Below the pieces are notes generated by a model, which did not search any database, was not told the DNA's origin, and saw only the letters and a program-made list of their open reading frames with translations. This document shows positions 1-6,892 of a stretch of DNA of 12,036 bases, in pieces (position 1 is the stretch's first letter; every line of letters begins with the position of its first letter). Source of the DNA: Victivallales bacterium (GTDB taxonomy: Bacteria; Verrucomicrobiota; Lentisphaeria; Oligosphaerales; Lenti-02); contig JABGQJ010000184.1 of NCBI GenBank assembly GCA_018648945.1, positions 1 to 12,036 of the forward strand. The letters are read 5' to 3'. Made by a program: the position numbers and the translations under genes.

Positions 1-243
1 GGACTATCGCCGGTCGAGCAACCAGGCTTGTGAACTGGCAATCGCCTGGAACGGATGTTCGCGGGGCCGCGAACTCTCCAAATCGGCCCTCACGCATGAC
101 CGTTGCCGGTCAAAGAGAACTCCACCTTTGGCGCGAAACCGGTACGGAAAACCGGGCGAGTGAGCTCGGACGAATTCGACGAAGCTCGCGAGCGCTGCAG
201 CCAGGAAACAAGGTCTATCCAACTCTACCGGGAGGTGTGGCGA
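1..243. other. Non-coding flank downstream of the ABC permease; no gene recognised
   Basis: This is the 243 nt beyond the last permease stop codon. It holds one clean small hairpin: arms GTTCGCG (57-63) and CGCGAAC (68-74) around a GGGC loop. A 10-bp palindrome, GCTCGCGAGC, lies near 184-193. Neither is followed by a T-run on either strand, so I do not call a terminator. A 72-codon minus-strand frame (222 to 4, TTG start) lies 21 nt after the permease stop. It has no clear Shine-Dalgarno, no recognisable motif and a composition like non-coding GC-rich sequence, so I leave it uncalled. Confidence 0.4.
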
Positions 244-1146
244 TCAGCCCTTGACGCCGCCGAGCTGGATGCCGCGCACGAGGTACTTCTGGAGGACGAT
301 GAAGAGGACGACCATGGGCAGGATGGACATGGTCACCGCCGCCATCAGCAGATGGGTGGTCTGGCCGCGCGTGGAGTCGAAGAAGAGGATGCCCACGGGG
401 AGGGTGTATTTGGGCACGCTCTTCAGCATGACCAGCGGCCAGAAGAAACTGCGGTAGTTGCCGATGAAGGTGAAGATCGTCAGGGTGATCAGACCGGGAC
501 GGCAGAGCGGCAGGATGACGTTCCAGTATACCTGCCACTTGCTGGCCCCGTCGATTTCGGCCGCCTCGTCCAGGCTGGTCGGAATCGTGAGCATGAACTG
601 GCGCAGGAGGAAGGTGCCGAAGGCGGAGAAGGCGGCGGGCAGGATCAGGCCGATGTAGGAGTCCACAAGGCCGAGCTTGATCATGATCTGGAAGTTCGGG
701 ATCATCATGACCAGGCCGGGCAGCATCATGGTGGCGAGGTAGAGCACGAAGACCCGGTCGCGCCCTCGCCACTGAATCCGGGAGAAGCTGAACGCCGCCA
801 GAGAGCTGGTGAAGACCTGCAGGAAGGTGACCCAACTGGCCACGAAGATGCTGTTCCAGTAGAACCGGGCGAAGGGAATGACCTTGAAGACCTTCAGGTA
901 GTTCCCCCACTGGAAATCAAGCTTGCCTGGCAACCAAGTGGGGAGCCCCACCTCATCAAGGGTTTTCAGGCTGGTGAGGACCATCCACAGGAACGGCAGG
1001 GCGAAGGTGAGGCTTGCACCGACCAGTACCAGATGGAGAATCCAGGTCCGTCCGTAGCGCTGCAGGTCTGTGCCGGCGGCAGTGCCTGAACGACCGGTCG
1101 GGGTCGGTTTCTTGTCGTCCAGGTAGTTGTTGTCAGTCATTGACAT
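244..1146 (-). CDS. Sugar ABC transporter permease, MalG/LacG-like
   Basis: Inner-membrane permease of a binding-protein-dependent carbohydrate importer (CUT1-type, MalG side), 300 aa, the usual length for this family. A cytoplasmic N-terminus of about 33 residues precedes TM1 (about 35-58, ending in the ALPFLWMVLTSLK pattern typical of MalG proteins). The cytoplasmic EAA loop is intact at about 194-214 (EAAEIDGASKWQVYW, then LPL); this loop docks on the ATPase. The C-terminus, LQKYLVRGIQLGGVKG, matches the family's standard ending. It is the last gene of the operon and its start overlaps the end of the MalF-like gene: 14 nt if translation begins at 1146, 8 nt if at the second ATG (1140). Neither ATG has a strong Shine-Dalgarno, so translational coupling is likely. 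Identity as a sugar permease is secure; the substrate is unknown. Confidence 0.95.
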   Translation of the reverse strand: MSMTDNNYLDDKKPTPTGRSGTAAGTDLQRYGRTWILHLVLVGASLTFALPFLWMVLTSLKTLDEVGLPTWLPGKLDFQWGNYLKVFKVIPFARFYWNSIFVASWVTFLQVFTSSLAAFSFSRIQWRGRDRVFVLYLATMMLPGLVMMIPNFQIMIKLGLVDSYIGLILPAAFSAFGTFLLRQFMLTIPTSLDEAAEIDGASKWQVYWNVILPLCRPGLITLTIFTFIGNYRSFFWPLVMLKSVPKYTLPVGILFFDSTRGQTTHLLMAAVTMSILPMVVLFIVLQKYLVRGIQLGGVKG

Positions 1147-2620
1147 ATTTGCTACCGAATTTCCAGTTGATCATGGTGACGGTGAAGACCATGGCAAAGA
1201 GTGCCCAGGCGATGCCACTGGCGTATCCCAAACGGCCAGTCGTAAACCCCTCGCTGTAAATGAAATAACTTAGCGTTGTAGTGGAGCCGAAGGGGCCGCC
1301 CTGGGTCATGGTGCGGGCCATTTCGAAGCCGCCCTGAAGCCCGCCAATGACCCCCATGATGAAGATGAAGAAGGTAATCGGGGCCAACTGCGGCCACGTG
1401 ATGTGCCAGAATCTCTGGAAGGGAGAGGCCCCATCGATGTCAGCTGCCTCGTACAGTTCGGTGGGTATGTTGCTGAGCCCGGCCAGGTAGAGCAGCATGC
1501 TGTTCGACCCGATGGCACCCCAGAGGCCCATGATCATGATCGCCGGCTTGGCCCAGTCGTAGTTGGCCAGCCATTCGGGGGGGGCCAGGGGGCCTTTGGC
1601 CGCCATCGCGGGCAAGGCGTAGATCGCCAACCCGATCCCCAACAAGACCAGTTGGAAAACCATCATGGCCAGCGCCAGCATGAAGCCATCGCCCATGCCA
1701 CGCCACAGGGGCGCCTTGAACTCCCGCCCCTCGCGCAGATTCAGCAGGGCGACAAACAGCGCCCCCAAGGCCGCAAGCGTCGCCAGCGAGATGGCGAGGG
1801 CGAGCGGAGTCGTCCGCAGAGCCAGCACCAAGGGGAGGACCACCATCAAGGTGGGCAGGATGGCTGCCGCGAGCCCCAGTGACCCGTCGCGCAACAGGCG
1901 GGTGAGGTTGTACAGAGCGAACAGGAACACGGCCAGCATCAAAACGAATACCAGCATGGACACGGACACCGGGATCGCGGGGGAATGGCTCCCCACCCAC
2001 GTGCCCAGCCCTTGCAGAGGGCCGGCCAGGGCATTGTTGATGGGGCCGTGCGAGGGGTTGTAGAGCTTCTTCCAGAGGATGTATACCGCCACGCCAGAGG
2101 TGAAGTGGGGGATGAAGAAGAGCGTCCGGTACACGGTGGAACCACCGAGGATCCCACCCAGCAGCATCAAGCCGCCGACGCCGCAGAAGAGAATGATGAA
2201 GGCGGACGACTGCATCCCCACCAGAGCCAGCATGATCACACTGATCAGCATGATGGCTGAGGAGAGCAGCCAGACGTGCACTCGCCTGCTACCACCCTTG
2301 GTGTCGCGACTCAGCAACAGCGCAGCCCCCAGGCTGCCGCCCATGGCCAGGGGAATGCCCATCATGAAGAAGAGGGTGTTACCCAGGTACTTCCAGAAGT
2401 CCCGCTCATGGAAGAGCCGCTTGAAGTTGTCAAGGAAGACGAACCGGATGGACTCCTCCTTGAACATGTTGTGCAGCTTCAGATCCCAGTTCGAGAACGC
2501 CAGCACCAAGCTGAAGACCAGGGGCACGACGATGAACGTCAGGAAGCCAAGGATGTTCGGTGCCAGGAAGGCGAGACCAAGGCGGATGTTGCGGCGTTCG
2601 CGGTTGGTGGTTTGGCTCAT
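1133..2620 (-). CDS. Sugar ABC transporter permease, MalF-like, enlarged by hydrophobic insertions
   Basis: The MalF-side partner permease, 495 aa, against roughly 290-320 aa for most MalF-like permeases outside enterobacterial MalF itself. The family core is present: TM1 near 14-43 with an APNILGF pattern, YRTLFFIPHF (164-173) and WKKLYNPSHGPINNAL (183-198), then the EAA loop EAADIDGASPFQRFW (391-405) and a final TM near 465-485. The extra length sits in two places. One is about 110-160, two apparent extra membrane spans before YRTLFFIP. The other is about 215-345, roughly four hydrophobic stretches between the NNAL segment and the PPEW...WAKPA segment. The frame is continuous, with no sign of frameshift. 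The ATG at 2620 lies 4 nt after the binding-protein stop, and the gene overlaps the MalG-like gene at its 3' end. The role as importer permease is confident; the role of the insertions is unknown. Confidence 0.93.
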   Translation of the reverse strand: MSQTTNRERRNIRLGLAFLAPNILGFLTFIVVPLVFSLVLAFSNWDLKLHNMFKEESIRFVFLDNFKRLFHERDFWKYLGNTLFFMMGIPLAMGGSLGAALLLSRDTKGGSRRVHVWLLSSAIMLISVIMLALVGMQSSAFIILFCGVGGLMLLGGILGGSTVYRTLFFIPHFTSGVAVYILWKKLYNPSHGPINNALAGPLQGLGTWVGSHSPAIPVSVSMLVFVLMLAVFLFALYNLTRLLRDGSLGLAAAILPTLMVVLPLVLALRTTPLALAISLATLAALGALFVALLNLREGREFKAPLWRGMGDGFMLALAMMVFQLVLLGIGLAIYALPAMAAKGPLAPPEWLANYDWAKPAIMIMGLWGAIGSNSMLLYLAGLSNIPTELYEAADIDGASPFQRFWHITWPQLAPITFFIFIMGVIGGLQGGFEMARTMTQGGPFGSTTTLSYFIYSEGFTTGRLGYASGIAWALFAMVFTVTMINWKFGSKYVND

Positions 2621-2624
2621 GGTG

Positions 2625-4340
2625 CTACTCTGCCCAGCCCTTGGCCTGGTAGTAGGCTCGGTGGAAGGGGTTGGTGATCCAGTCCAAGGGGACTTTCTCC
2701 CCGTCGGCCCGGCGTCTGTCGATCTTCTTCTGCACGTCGCTCAATCGGGCGTGCGCCATCGCCTTGCGGGGATCCTCCTCCAGGGTCCGCTGGATCTCTT
2801 CGTTTACGGTCTCGGCCATGATCTTGGTCACTTCCTCGGGAGTGTCGATTTTGTGGGACATGTAGCCCTCGACCGCATCGCCGACCTTGCGCTGGGCGAC
2901 GGCGTTCAACACGAACGGAGAACTGCTTCCCGGGATGGCGATATCGGCCAGGGCTTCGGAGAATGCCTCGTGGCACCCCCATTCCGCCTGGTAGTTCTCG
3001 ATCAGCAGGTTGTAGCGAACTCGGAACTTGGCCAGAGCTTCGGCATACTTCCCGTCGGACATGCCCGCAGGCTTCGGTGGCGCAGGGAAGTGTTTGGCGT
3101 CCAACTCGCTGTCCCTGGAGTAGGTGTCGGTGACTGCATAGAAGGTCTGTGAAAACGCCTGGAGAGTTGCCTCTTCCTGCTCGCTGTAGGGAAAGAACTC
3201 CACCAACTCGGGCAGCAGGGGTAGCGGTCGCAGATAGGCTTCAGTCTTCGTCACTGCAGGATTCGGCGGCAAGGCATCGGCATCGCGGACGATATTCATG
3301 TTGTAGTCCTCGCTGGCCAGATAGGCCAGGAAGTACTCGGCCAACTGCCGGTGCTTGCCGCCCTTGTAGACGGCCGCTGCTCGGGTACCGGTACTGGTGT
3401 TGGGGAAGCCGCCGTGGGGTGGTTCGCTTACCTCCAACTGCAGGGCAGGGCGGTTGTCCTTGCGGCGCTCCAAGCTGAACTCGCGCAACTGGATCAAACC
3501 GTAGCGACCGCAGCGGAACATGGCGTAGTTGCCACTGTTGAAGAGCTGCATGGTAGAGCCGCCGTACCCCGCGTCCGTTGCGAACGAGTCGCGATCTGCC
3601 TTGCTTGGCAGGATGTGGTCCTCGTAGGTCCACTTGTAGACGAGCTTGAGGACCTCGATCATGCGCGGGTCGTCCAGCGTGCAGGCCGTCATCGTCTCGT
3701 TGAAGCGGGACAAGCCAAGGGAACGGATCATCTGGGTGGTGTCGAGGCCGTCAAGGAAGAAATGCATGCGCGGCTTGCCAGGCTCGTTTGCGGCATCCAC
3801 GAACCGCTTGCCCATGGCTTCGAATTCCTCGAAGGTCCAGCGCTTTGTGGGAAGGGGGAGGCCGTACTTGGCGAAGCTCTCCTCGTTGATCCAGAGCAAG
3901 TGGGCGTAGACGTTGCAGGGGAAGGCGTATTGGCGCCCGTCCACAGTCAACTCCGGCTCCATGGCTGCGTACGTCCTATCCGTGCCAAATCCCAGCTCCT
4001 GCGCCCTGTCGGTGACATCGTCGAGAATCCCGACGGCCTGGCGCAGGCGCATATTGCTGCCGCCGGTATGCCCGATGATGTCTGCGCAGACGCCGGACAC
4101 TGCCTGGATCAACACCTTATCCGAGGTCATGTTCGCGGTGTCCACCTCCAGCGCATAGGCGGGGTAGTTGTTCTTTTTCAGCCAGCTCTGGAAGGTGGAG
4201 ACCTGGAGCTTGCGGGCGGGATTGGGGTCGGTCACCCAGTAGAGAACGGGGACATCGCTCCGCGCCTCAGGAGTCATCTGGTAGGTGACTACACTGGCCA
4301 GCGAGAGGAGCGCAAGGAGGAAGAGGAAGAGGTATTTCAT
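2625..4340 (-). CDS. Extracellular sugar-binding protein of ABC importer (family 1 type), with long C-terminal extension
   Basis: Solute-binding protein that would capture a sugar or oligosaccharide outside the inner membrane and deliver it to the two permeases encoded directly downstream. 571 aa, longer than the usual 400-450. The N-terminus (MKYLFLFLLALLSLASVV) is hydrophobic with only one Lys before it and has neither a lipobox Cys nor a clean AXA site, so it may be an uncleaved anchor. Family-1 features include LYWVTDPNP (33-41), the hinge-region segment DGRQYAFPCNVYAHLLWINEE (134-154, with the usual Tyr-Ala-Phe-Pro pattern), RWTFEEFEAMGKRF (167-180) and the C-lobe NSGNYAMFRCGRYG (268-281). 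About 430-571 is a charged, mostly helical-looking extension. The start at 4340 is supported by GAGG 4 nt upstream. First gene of the operon; no ATPase follows, so a shared MsmK/UgpC-type ATPase elsewhere is inferred. Confidence 0.93.
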   Translation of the reverse strand: MKYLFLFLLALLSLASVVTYQMTPEARSDVPVLYWVTDPNPARKLQVSTFQSWLKKNNYPAYALEVDTANMTSDKVLIQAVSGVCADIIGHTGGSNMRLRQAVGILDDVTDRAQELGFGTDRTYAAMEPELTVDGRQYAFPCNVYAHLLWINEESFAKYGLPLPTKRWTFEEFEAMGKRFVDAANEPGKPRMHFFLDGLDTTQMIRSLGLSRFNETMTACTLDDPRMIEVLKLVYKWTYEDHILPSKADRDSFATDAGYGGSTMQLFNSGNYAMFRCGRYGLIQLREFSLERRKDNRPALQLEVSEPPHGGFPNTSTGTRAAAVYKGGKHRQLAEYFLAYLASEDYNMNIVRDADALPPNPAVTKTEAYLRPLPLLPELVEFFPYSEQEEATLQAFSQTFYAVTDTYSRDSELDAKHFPAPPKPAGMSDGKYAEALAKFRVRYNLLIENYQAEWGCHEAFSEALADIAIPGSSSPFVLNAVAQRKVGDAVEGYMSHKIDTPEEVTKIMAETVNEEIQRTLEEDPRKAMAHARLSDVQKKIDRRRADGEKVPLDWITNPFHRAYYQAKGWAE

Positions 4341-4543
4341 GGGGCCTCAACAAACGGGTCACAGAACACATTGCCGGGTGGGGATCGACAAGGAACCCGG
4401 CTACAGTAGCATCTTATGCGCCACTTGCACCCGAACCGATAGACGCGCGCCGGACGTCGGGCTTGTTCTAGCGGGCGGAATCTCGCACCGGTATAGTGGC
4501 GTCCCAAGCAGACAGAATCCACCCATGGCGACGGGGGAATGGC
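4341..4543. promoter_or_regulatory. Divergent intergenic region with inverted repeat GCCGGGT-N15-ACCCGGC
   Basis: This 203-nt spacer separates the divergent importer operon and glycerate kinase gene, so it must carry both promoters. It holds a perfect 7-bp inverted repeat, GCCGGGT (4373-4379) and ACCCGGC (4395-4401), with arms 22 nt apart centre to centre. That is about two helical turns, as expected for a dimeric regulator site, although a leader hairpin is equally possible. It starts 33 nt upstream of the binding-protein ATG. On the plus strand a TATAGT (4492-4497) could be a -10 box for glycerate kinase, but the nearest TTGTTC (4463-4468) is 23 nt away, too far for a standard sigma-70 promoter. 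No regulator gene lies in the window. Function is inferred from position only. Confidence 0.35.
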
Positions 4544-5671
4544 ATGAAGATCGTACTGGCACCGGACTCGTTCAAGGGGAACATGCGCAGCCCGCAGGTG
4601 TGCGCGGAATTGGCGGCTGGGGTGTTGGCGGCGTTGCCTGGGGCGGAGATCGTGTCTGTCCCCATGGCCGACGGTGGCGAGGGCACGACCGATAGCGTGG
4701 CCGCAGCCACGGGGGCCGAACTCCATGAAGTGACCGTGCATGGTCCTCTCGGGCGCCCTGTTCAGGCGCAGTTCGCGCTGCTGCCGGATCGTGCCGCCGT
4801 GGCCGAGATGGCCGCAGCCAGTGGGATTGAGCTCCTTAGTGGCGACGAGCTGAACCCGCTCCGGACCAGTACGCTTGGGACTGGCGAGTTGCTGCGGGCC
4901 ATGCTGGACATGGGCGCCCGCCGCATTGTCCTTGGGATTGGTGGCAGCGCCACCGTGGACGGTGGTGCCGGCATGGCACAGGGCCTGGGGTACCGCTTGC
5001 TCGATGCGGCGGGAATCGACCTGGAACCGGGGGCTGCCGCGCTGTCTGGGCTGGCGACGATCGATGCGTCTGGCGCCCACCCGCGTCTCCGGGAGTGCGC
5101 GATTCAAGTGGCCTGCGACGTGACCAACCCGCTGCTGGGCGAGACGGGGGCGGTGGCGGTTTTCGGCCCGCAGAAGGGCGCGACGCCGGACATGCTCCCC
5201 TTGTTGGAGCGCAGTCTGGCGAGGTTGGGGGAGGTCTGGCAACGCCAGGGAATGGTGGGGAGCACGGACGAGCCGGGGGATGGTGCTGCCGGAGGACTGG
5301 GGGCGGGCCTGCGGGCGTTCTGTGGTGCCGAACTGGTCTCTGGTGCCCGCCTGGTGGCGGATGCCGTGGGGTTGCGCGAGGCCCTGCGCGGCGCCGATCT
5401 GGTGATTACCGGCGAGGGGTGCAGCGACCGTTCGACTGCCTTTGGCAAGCTTCCGGCCGTGGTTGCGGAACTTGCCAGGGAGGAGGGCGTCCCCGCCGTC
5501 CTCGTTTCCGGTGGCCTGCGCGGCGATACGACGGAGTTGGAGAAGGTGTTCGCCGGGGTCTTCGCCATCTGTAGCGACGCGATGCCGCTGGCCGCCGCTA
5601 TGGAACGGGCGGCGGGGGATCTCCAGCGCACTGCCCGGAACGTGGCTCGTCTGTGGAGCCTGTCGCGGTAG
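4544..5671 (+). CDS. Glycerate kinase (GarK/GlxK-type family)
   Basis: ATP-dependent cytoplasmic kinase converting D-glycerate to a phosphoglycerate (2-phosphoglycerate for the bacterial GarK/GlxK members), 375 aa, the normal family length. Diagnostic motifs occur in order: MKIVLAPDSFKGN at the start, PMADGGEGTTD (40-50), GIGGSATVDGGAGMAQGLG (131-149), CDVTNPLLGETGAVAVFGPQ (191-210), GDGAAGGLGAGL (245-256) and DLVITGEG (285-292). The ATG at 4544 is chosen because the protein then begins exactly at the family's N-terminus and GGGGGA lies 5 nt upstream; an in-frame GTG codon at 4496 would add 16 unrelated residues. The family's usual GEGRxDxQT reads GEGCSDRST here; the Asp is kept. It is transcribed away from the sugar importer and ends just before a strong hairpin. 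It would feed glycerate into lower glycolysis. Family assignment is secure; physiological source of glycerate is not visible. Confidence 0.95.
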   Translation: MKIVLAPDSFKGNMRSPQVCAELAAGVLAALPGAEIVSVPMADGGEGTTDSVAAATGAELHEVTVHGPLGRPVQAQFALLPDRAAVAEMAAASGIELLSGDELNPLRTSTLGTGELLRAMLDMGARRIVLGIGGSATVDGGAGMAQGLGYRLLDAAGIDLEPGAAALSGLATIDASGAHPRLRECAIQVACDVTNPLLGETGAVAVFGPQKGATPDMLPLLERSLARLGEVWQRQGMVGSTDEPGDGAAGGLGAGLRAFCGAELVSGARLVADAVGLREALRGADLVITGEGCSDRSTAFGKLPAVVAELAREEGVPAVLVSGGLRGDTTELEKVFAGVFAICSDAMPLAAAMERAAGDLQRTARNVARLWSLSR

Positions 5672-5683
5672 CCAGACAGCAGA

Positions 5684-5716
5684 AAGCGGGAAGAGGCGCG
5701 CGGCCTCTCCCCGCTT
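5684..5716. terminator. Strong hairpin between convergent genes, probable bidirectional terminator
   Basis: An inverted repeat begins 12 nt after the glycerate kinase stop and ends 18 nt before the stop of the convergent outer-membrane gene. The left arm AAGCGGGAAGAGGC (5684-5697) pairs with GCCTCTCCCCGCTT (5703-5716) over 14 positions with a single A-C mismatch and a 5-nt loop. On the minus strand the stem is followed by a short T-rich stretch (TTTCT when read from the arm outward); on the plus strand there is no T-run. It fits a terminator serving mainly the minus-strand gene and probably both. Confidence 0.75.
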
Positions 5717-5734
5717 CGATGAGCCGGAGACAGT

Positions 5735-6670
5735 CTAGAACGTGGCGGTGAGGTGGAGCGTGACGCGCTGGTCCATCAGACCGTGTTCCTTGCTGGTCAG
5801 GGGAAGCTCGTAGGCGACGCCCAGGCTGATGCTCTCGTGCAGCTGGAACCGGGCGCCGATGGCGACGCTGACGAAGTCGCGATGGTCCTCGGAGCCAGCG
5901 GCACCGAGGTTGATCAGGTCGCCGCCCTCGAAGTCCAGAACGGCGGGCAGGATGTTCTCGTTGGCAGCGACTTGGTCGTCGAAGGTCGCATCGCCATTGC
6001 CGCTTTCGAGGACGCTGACCCAGTTCAGTTCGAGATGCGTGCTCATCCATTCGGTGAGGCGGTAGGCGTGGGCGACGCTGGCGTAGCCAACGGTGCTCTC
6101 TTCGTCGTCATCGAGGGGCAGGATGGCGCCAACGACGGCGTTGAAGGCGTGGTTGCCGGTCAGATAGGTGCCGAGCAGGGCGGGGCTGATGTTGCCATCG
6201 CCATTGCCTTGGAGCACATCTGTATTGCCAATGGGGAGCTCGACGGTGGCGCGCAGGGCAAGGGTGTAGCTCTCGCAGGACAGGAAAGCCCACTTCAGGC
6301 CGGCGCTGAGGTCGTTCATGCCTTCCTGCTTGGTCAGCGTGGCTTCGGGGTTGAGGTCCGTGAAGCCGCTCTTGTTGGCAACCAGCGAAAGGGACTCGGT
6401 GAGGGGAATCTCGGCCTGGATGGCGAAGACGTTGGCATCGCCGTCGAGTTCGAGCGTGAGACCGGCGGACTCGATATGGCTGGGGAGGGTCTGATACGCG
6501 TAAAGGAGGTTGACCTCACGCTTGATCATGGCGAAGTCGTTGTAGACGGGATTCGTCAGGGGCTTGGCCCAGATCATGGCGTTGGCGTACTTCTCGGACG
6601 CCTGCGCAAAGAGTGCTGTGGGCAAGGCGACTGCGGCGAGGATCATCCAATTCCTGAGATTCTTGGTCAT
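5735..6670 (-). CDS. Outer-membrane beta-barrel protein, transporter/porin-like
   Basis: 311-aa exported protein. The N-terminus MTKNLRNWMILAAVALPTALFAQA is a typical signal peptide with likely cleavage after A24. The mature part is made of alternating polar/hydrophobic strands joined by short acidic turns, contains no membrane helix, and ends in VTLHLTATF; a C-terminal Phe on an amphipathic strand is the usual recognition signal for outer-membrane assembly. The middle region (DLSAGLKWAF 120-129, ALRATVELPIGNTD 138-151, AVVGAILPLDDDE 178-190) resembles barrels grouped with the phenol-degradation MetA-type outer-membrane proteins, an assignment from pattern memory. The start at 6670 is chosen because GGAGAA lies 6 nt upstream and the signal peptide begins there; the frame is open to 6754, but that would put 28 unrelated residues before it. 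It is divergent from the hydrolase-like gene. A role in moving a glycan product or small hydrophobic compound is plausible but unproven. Confidence 0.8.
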   Translation of the reverse strand: MTKNLRNWMILAAVALPTALFAQASEKYANAMIWAKPLTNPVYNDFAMIKREVNLLYAYQTLPSHIESAGLTLELDGDANVFAIQAEIPLTESLSLVANKSGFTDLNPEATLTKQEGMNDLSAGLKWAFLSCESYTLALRATVELPIGNTDVLQGNGDGNISPALLGTYLTGNHAFNAVVGAILPLDDDEESTVGYASVAHAYRLTEWMSTHLELNWVSVLESGNGDATFDDQVAANENILPAVLDFEGGDLINLGAAGSEDHRDFVSVAIGARFQLHESISLGVAYELPLTSKEHGLMDQRVTLHLTATF

Positions 6671-6892
6671 CGATACTTCTCCGATTCGGTGTCTGGGCTT
6701 TTCCCCGGCCTGCCACTCCGAGCAGGGAATCGGGGGGTGGAAGAGCGTAACCATACACTGCGGTTGGGCAATCGCGACGAAAATGTATGCAAAAGGTCAC
6801 GAAATCGTTCTGCTGGTGGGGGCTTCAGCACTGGCAAGGCCTGCTTGCCGAACGAGAGTACGCAGGACACTGCCCAACCAAGGAGATTTTCT
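6671..6892. promoter_or_regulatory. Divergent intergenic region with dyad GGCAAG-N5-CTTGCC
   Basis: A 222-nt spacer between the outer-membrane protein and hydrolase-like genes that must contain both promoters. It has a 17-bp dyad, GGCAAG (6833-6838) and CTTGCC (6844-6849), centred about 52 nt upstream of the hydrolase start, which could be an operator or a leader hairpin. A second, wider inverted pair, GGTTGGGCA (6762-6770) and TGCCCAACC (6871-6879), lies about 100 nt apart, with one copy oriented towards each gene. I could not find a -35/-10 pair with standard spacing on either strand. AAGGAG (6880-6885) is the hydrolase ribosome site and GGAGAA on the minus strand (6677-6682) that of the outer-membrane protein. 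Confidence 0.35.

Noticed and set aside
4..222. A 72-codon minus-strand frame after the last permease gene
   Set aside because: It starts with TTG, has no ribosome site and shows no motif or clear coding character.
103..1089. A 328-codon plus-strand open frame opposite the MalG-like permease, and similar ones at 2079-3152 and 3351-4409
   Set aside because: The translations are rich in Gln, Glu, His and Arg and match no family; the minus-strand frames carry the transporter motifs.
4463..4497. A sigma-70 promoter for glycerate kinase made of TTGTTC and TATAGT
   Set aside because: The 23-nt spacing is well outside the usual 16-18 nt, so only a lone -10-like box can be noted.
5753..6892. A 380-codon upstream extension of the hydrolase-like gene, open in the same frame
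   Set aside because: It lies antisense to the outer-membrane protein gene, reads as low-complexity Gly/Glu/Val-rich sequence with no domain, and the GTG at 6893 has an AAGGAG site followed directly by a signal peptide.
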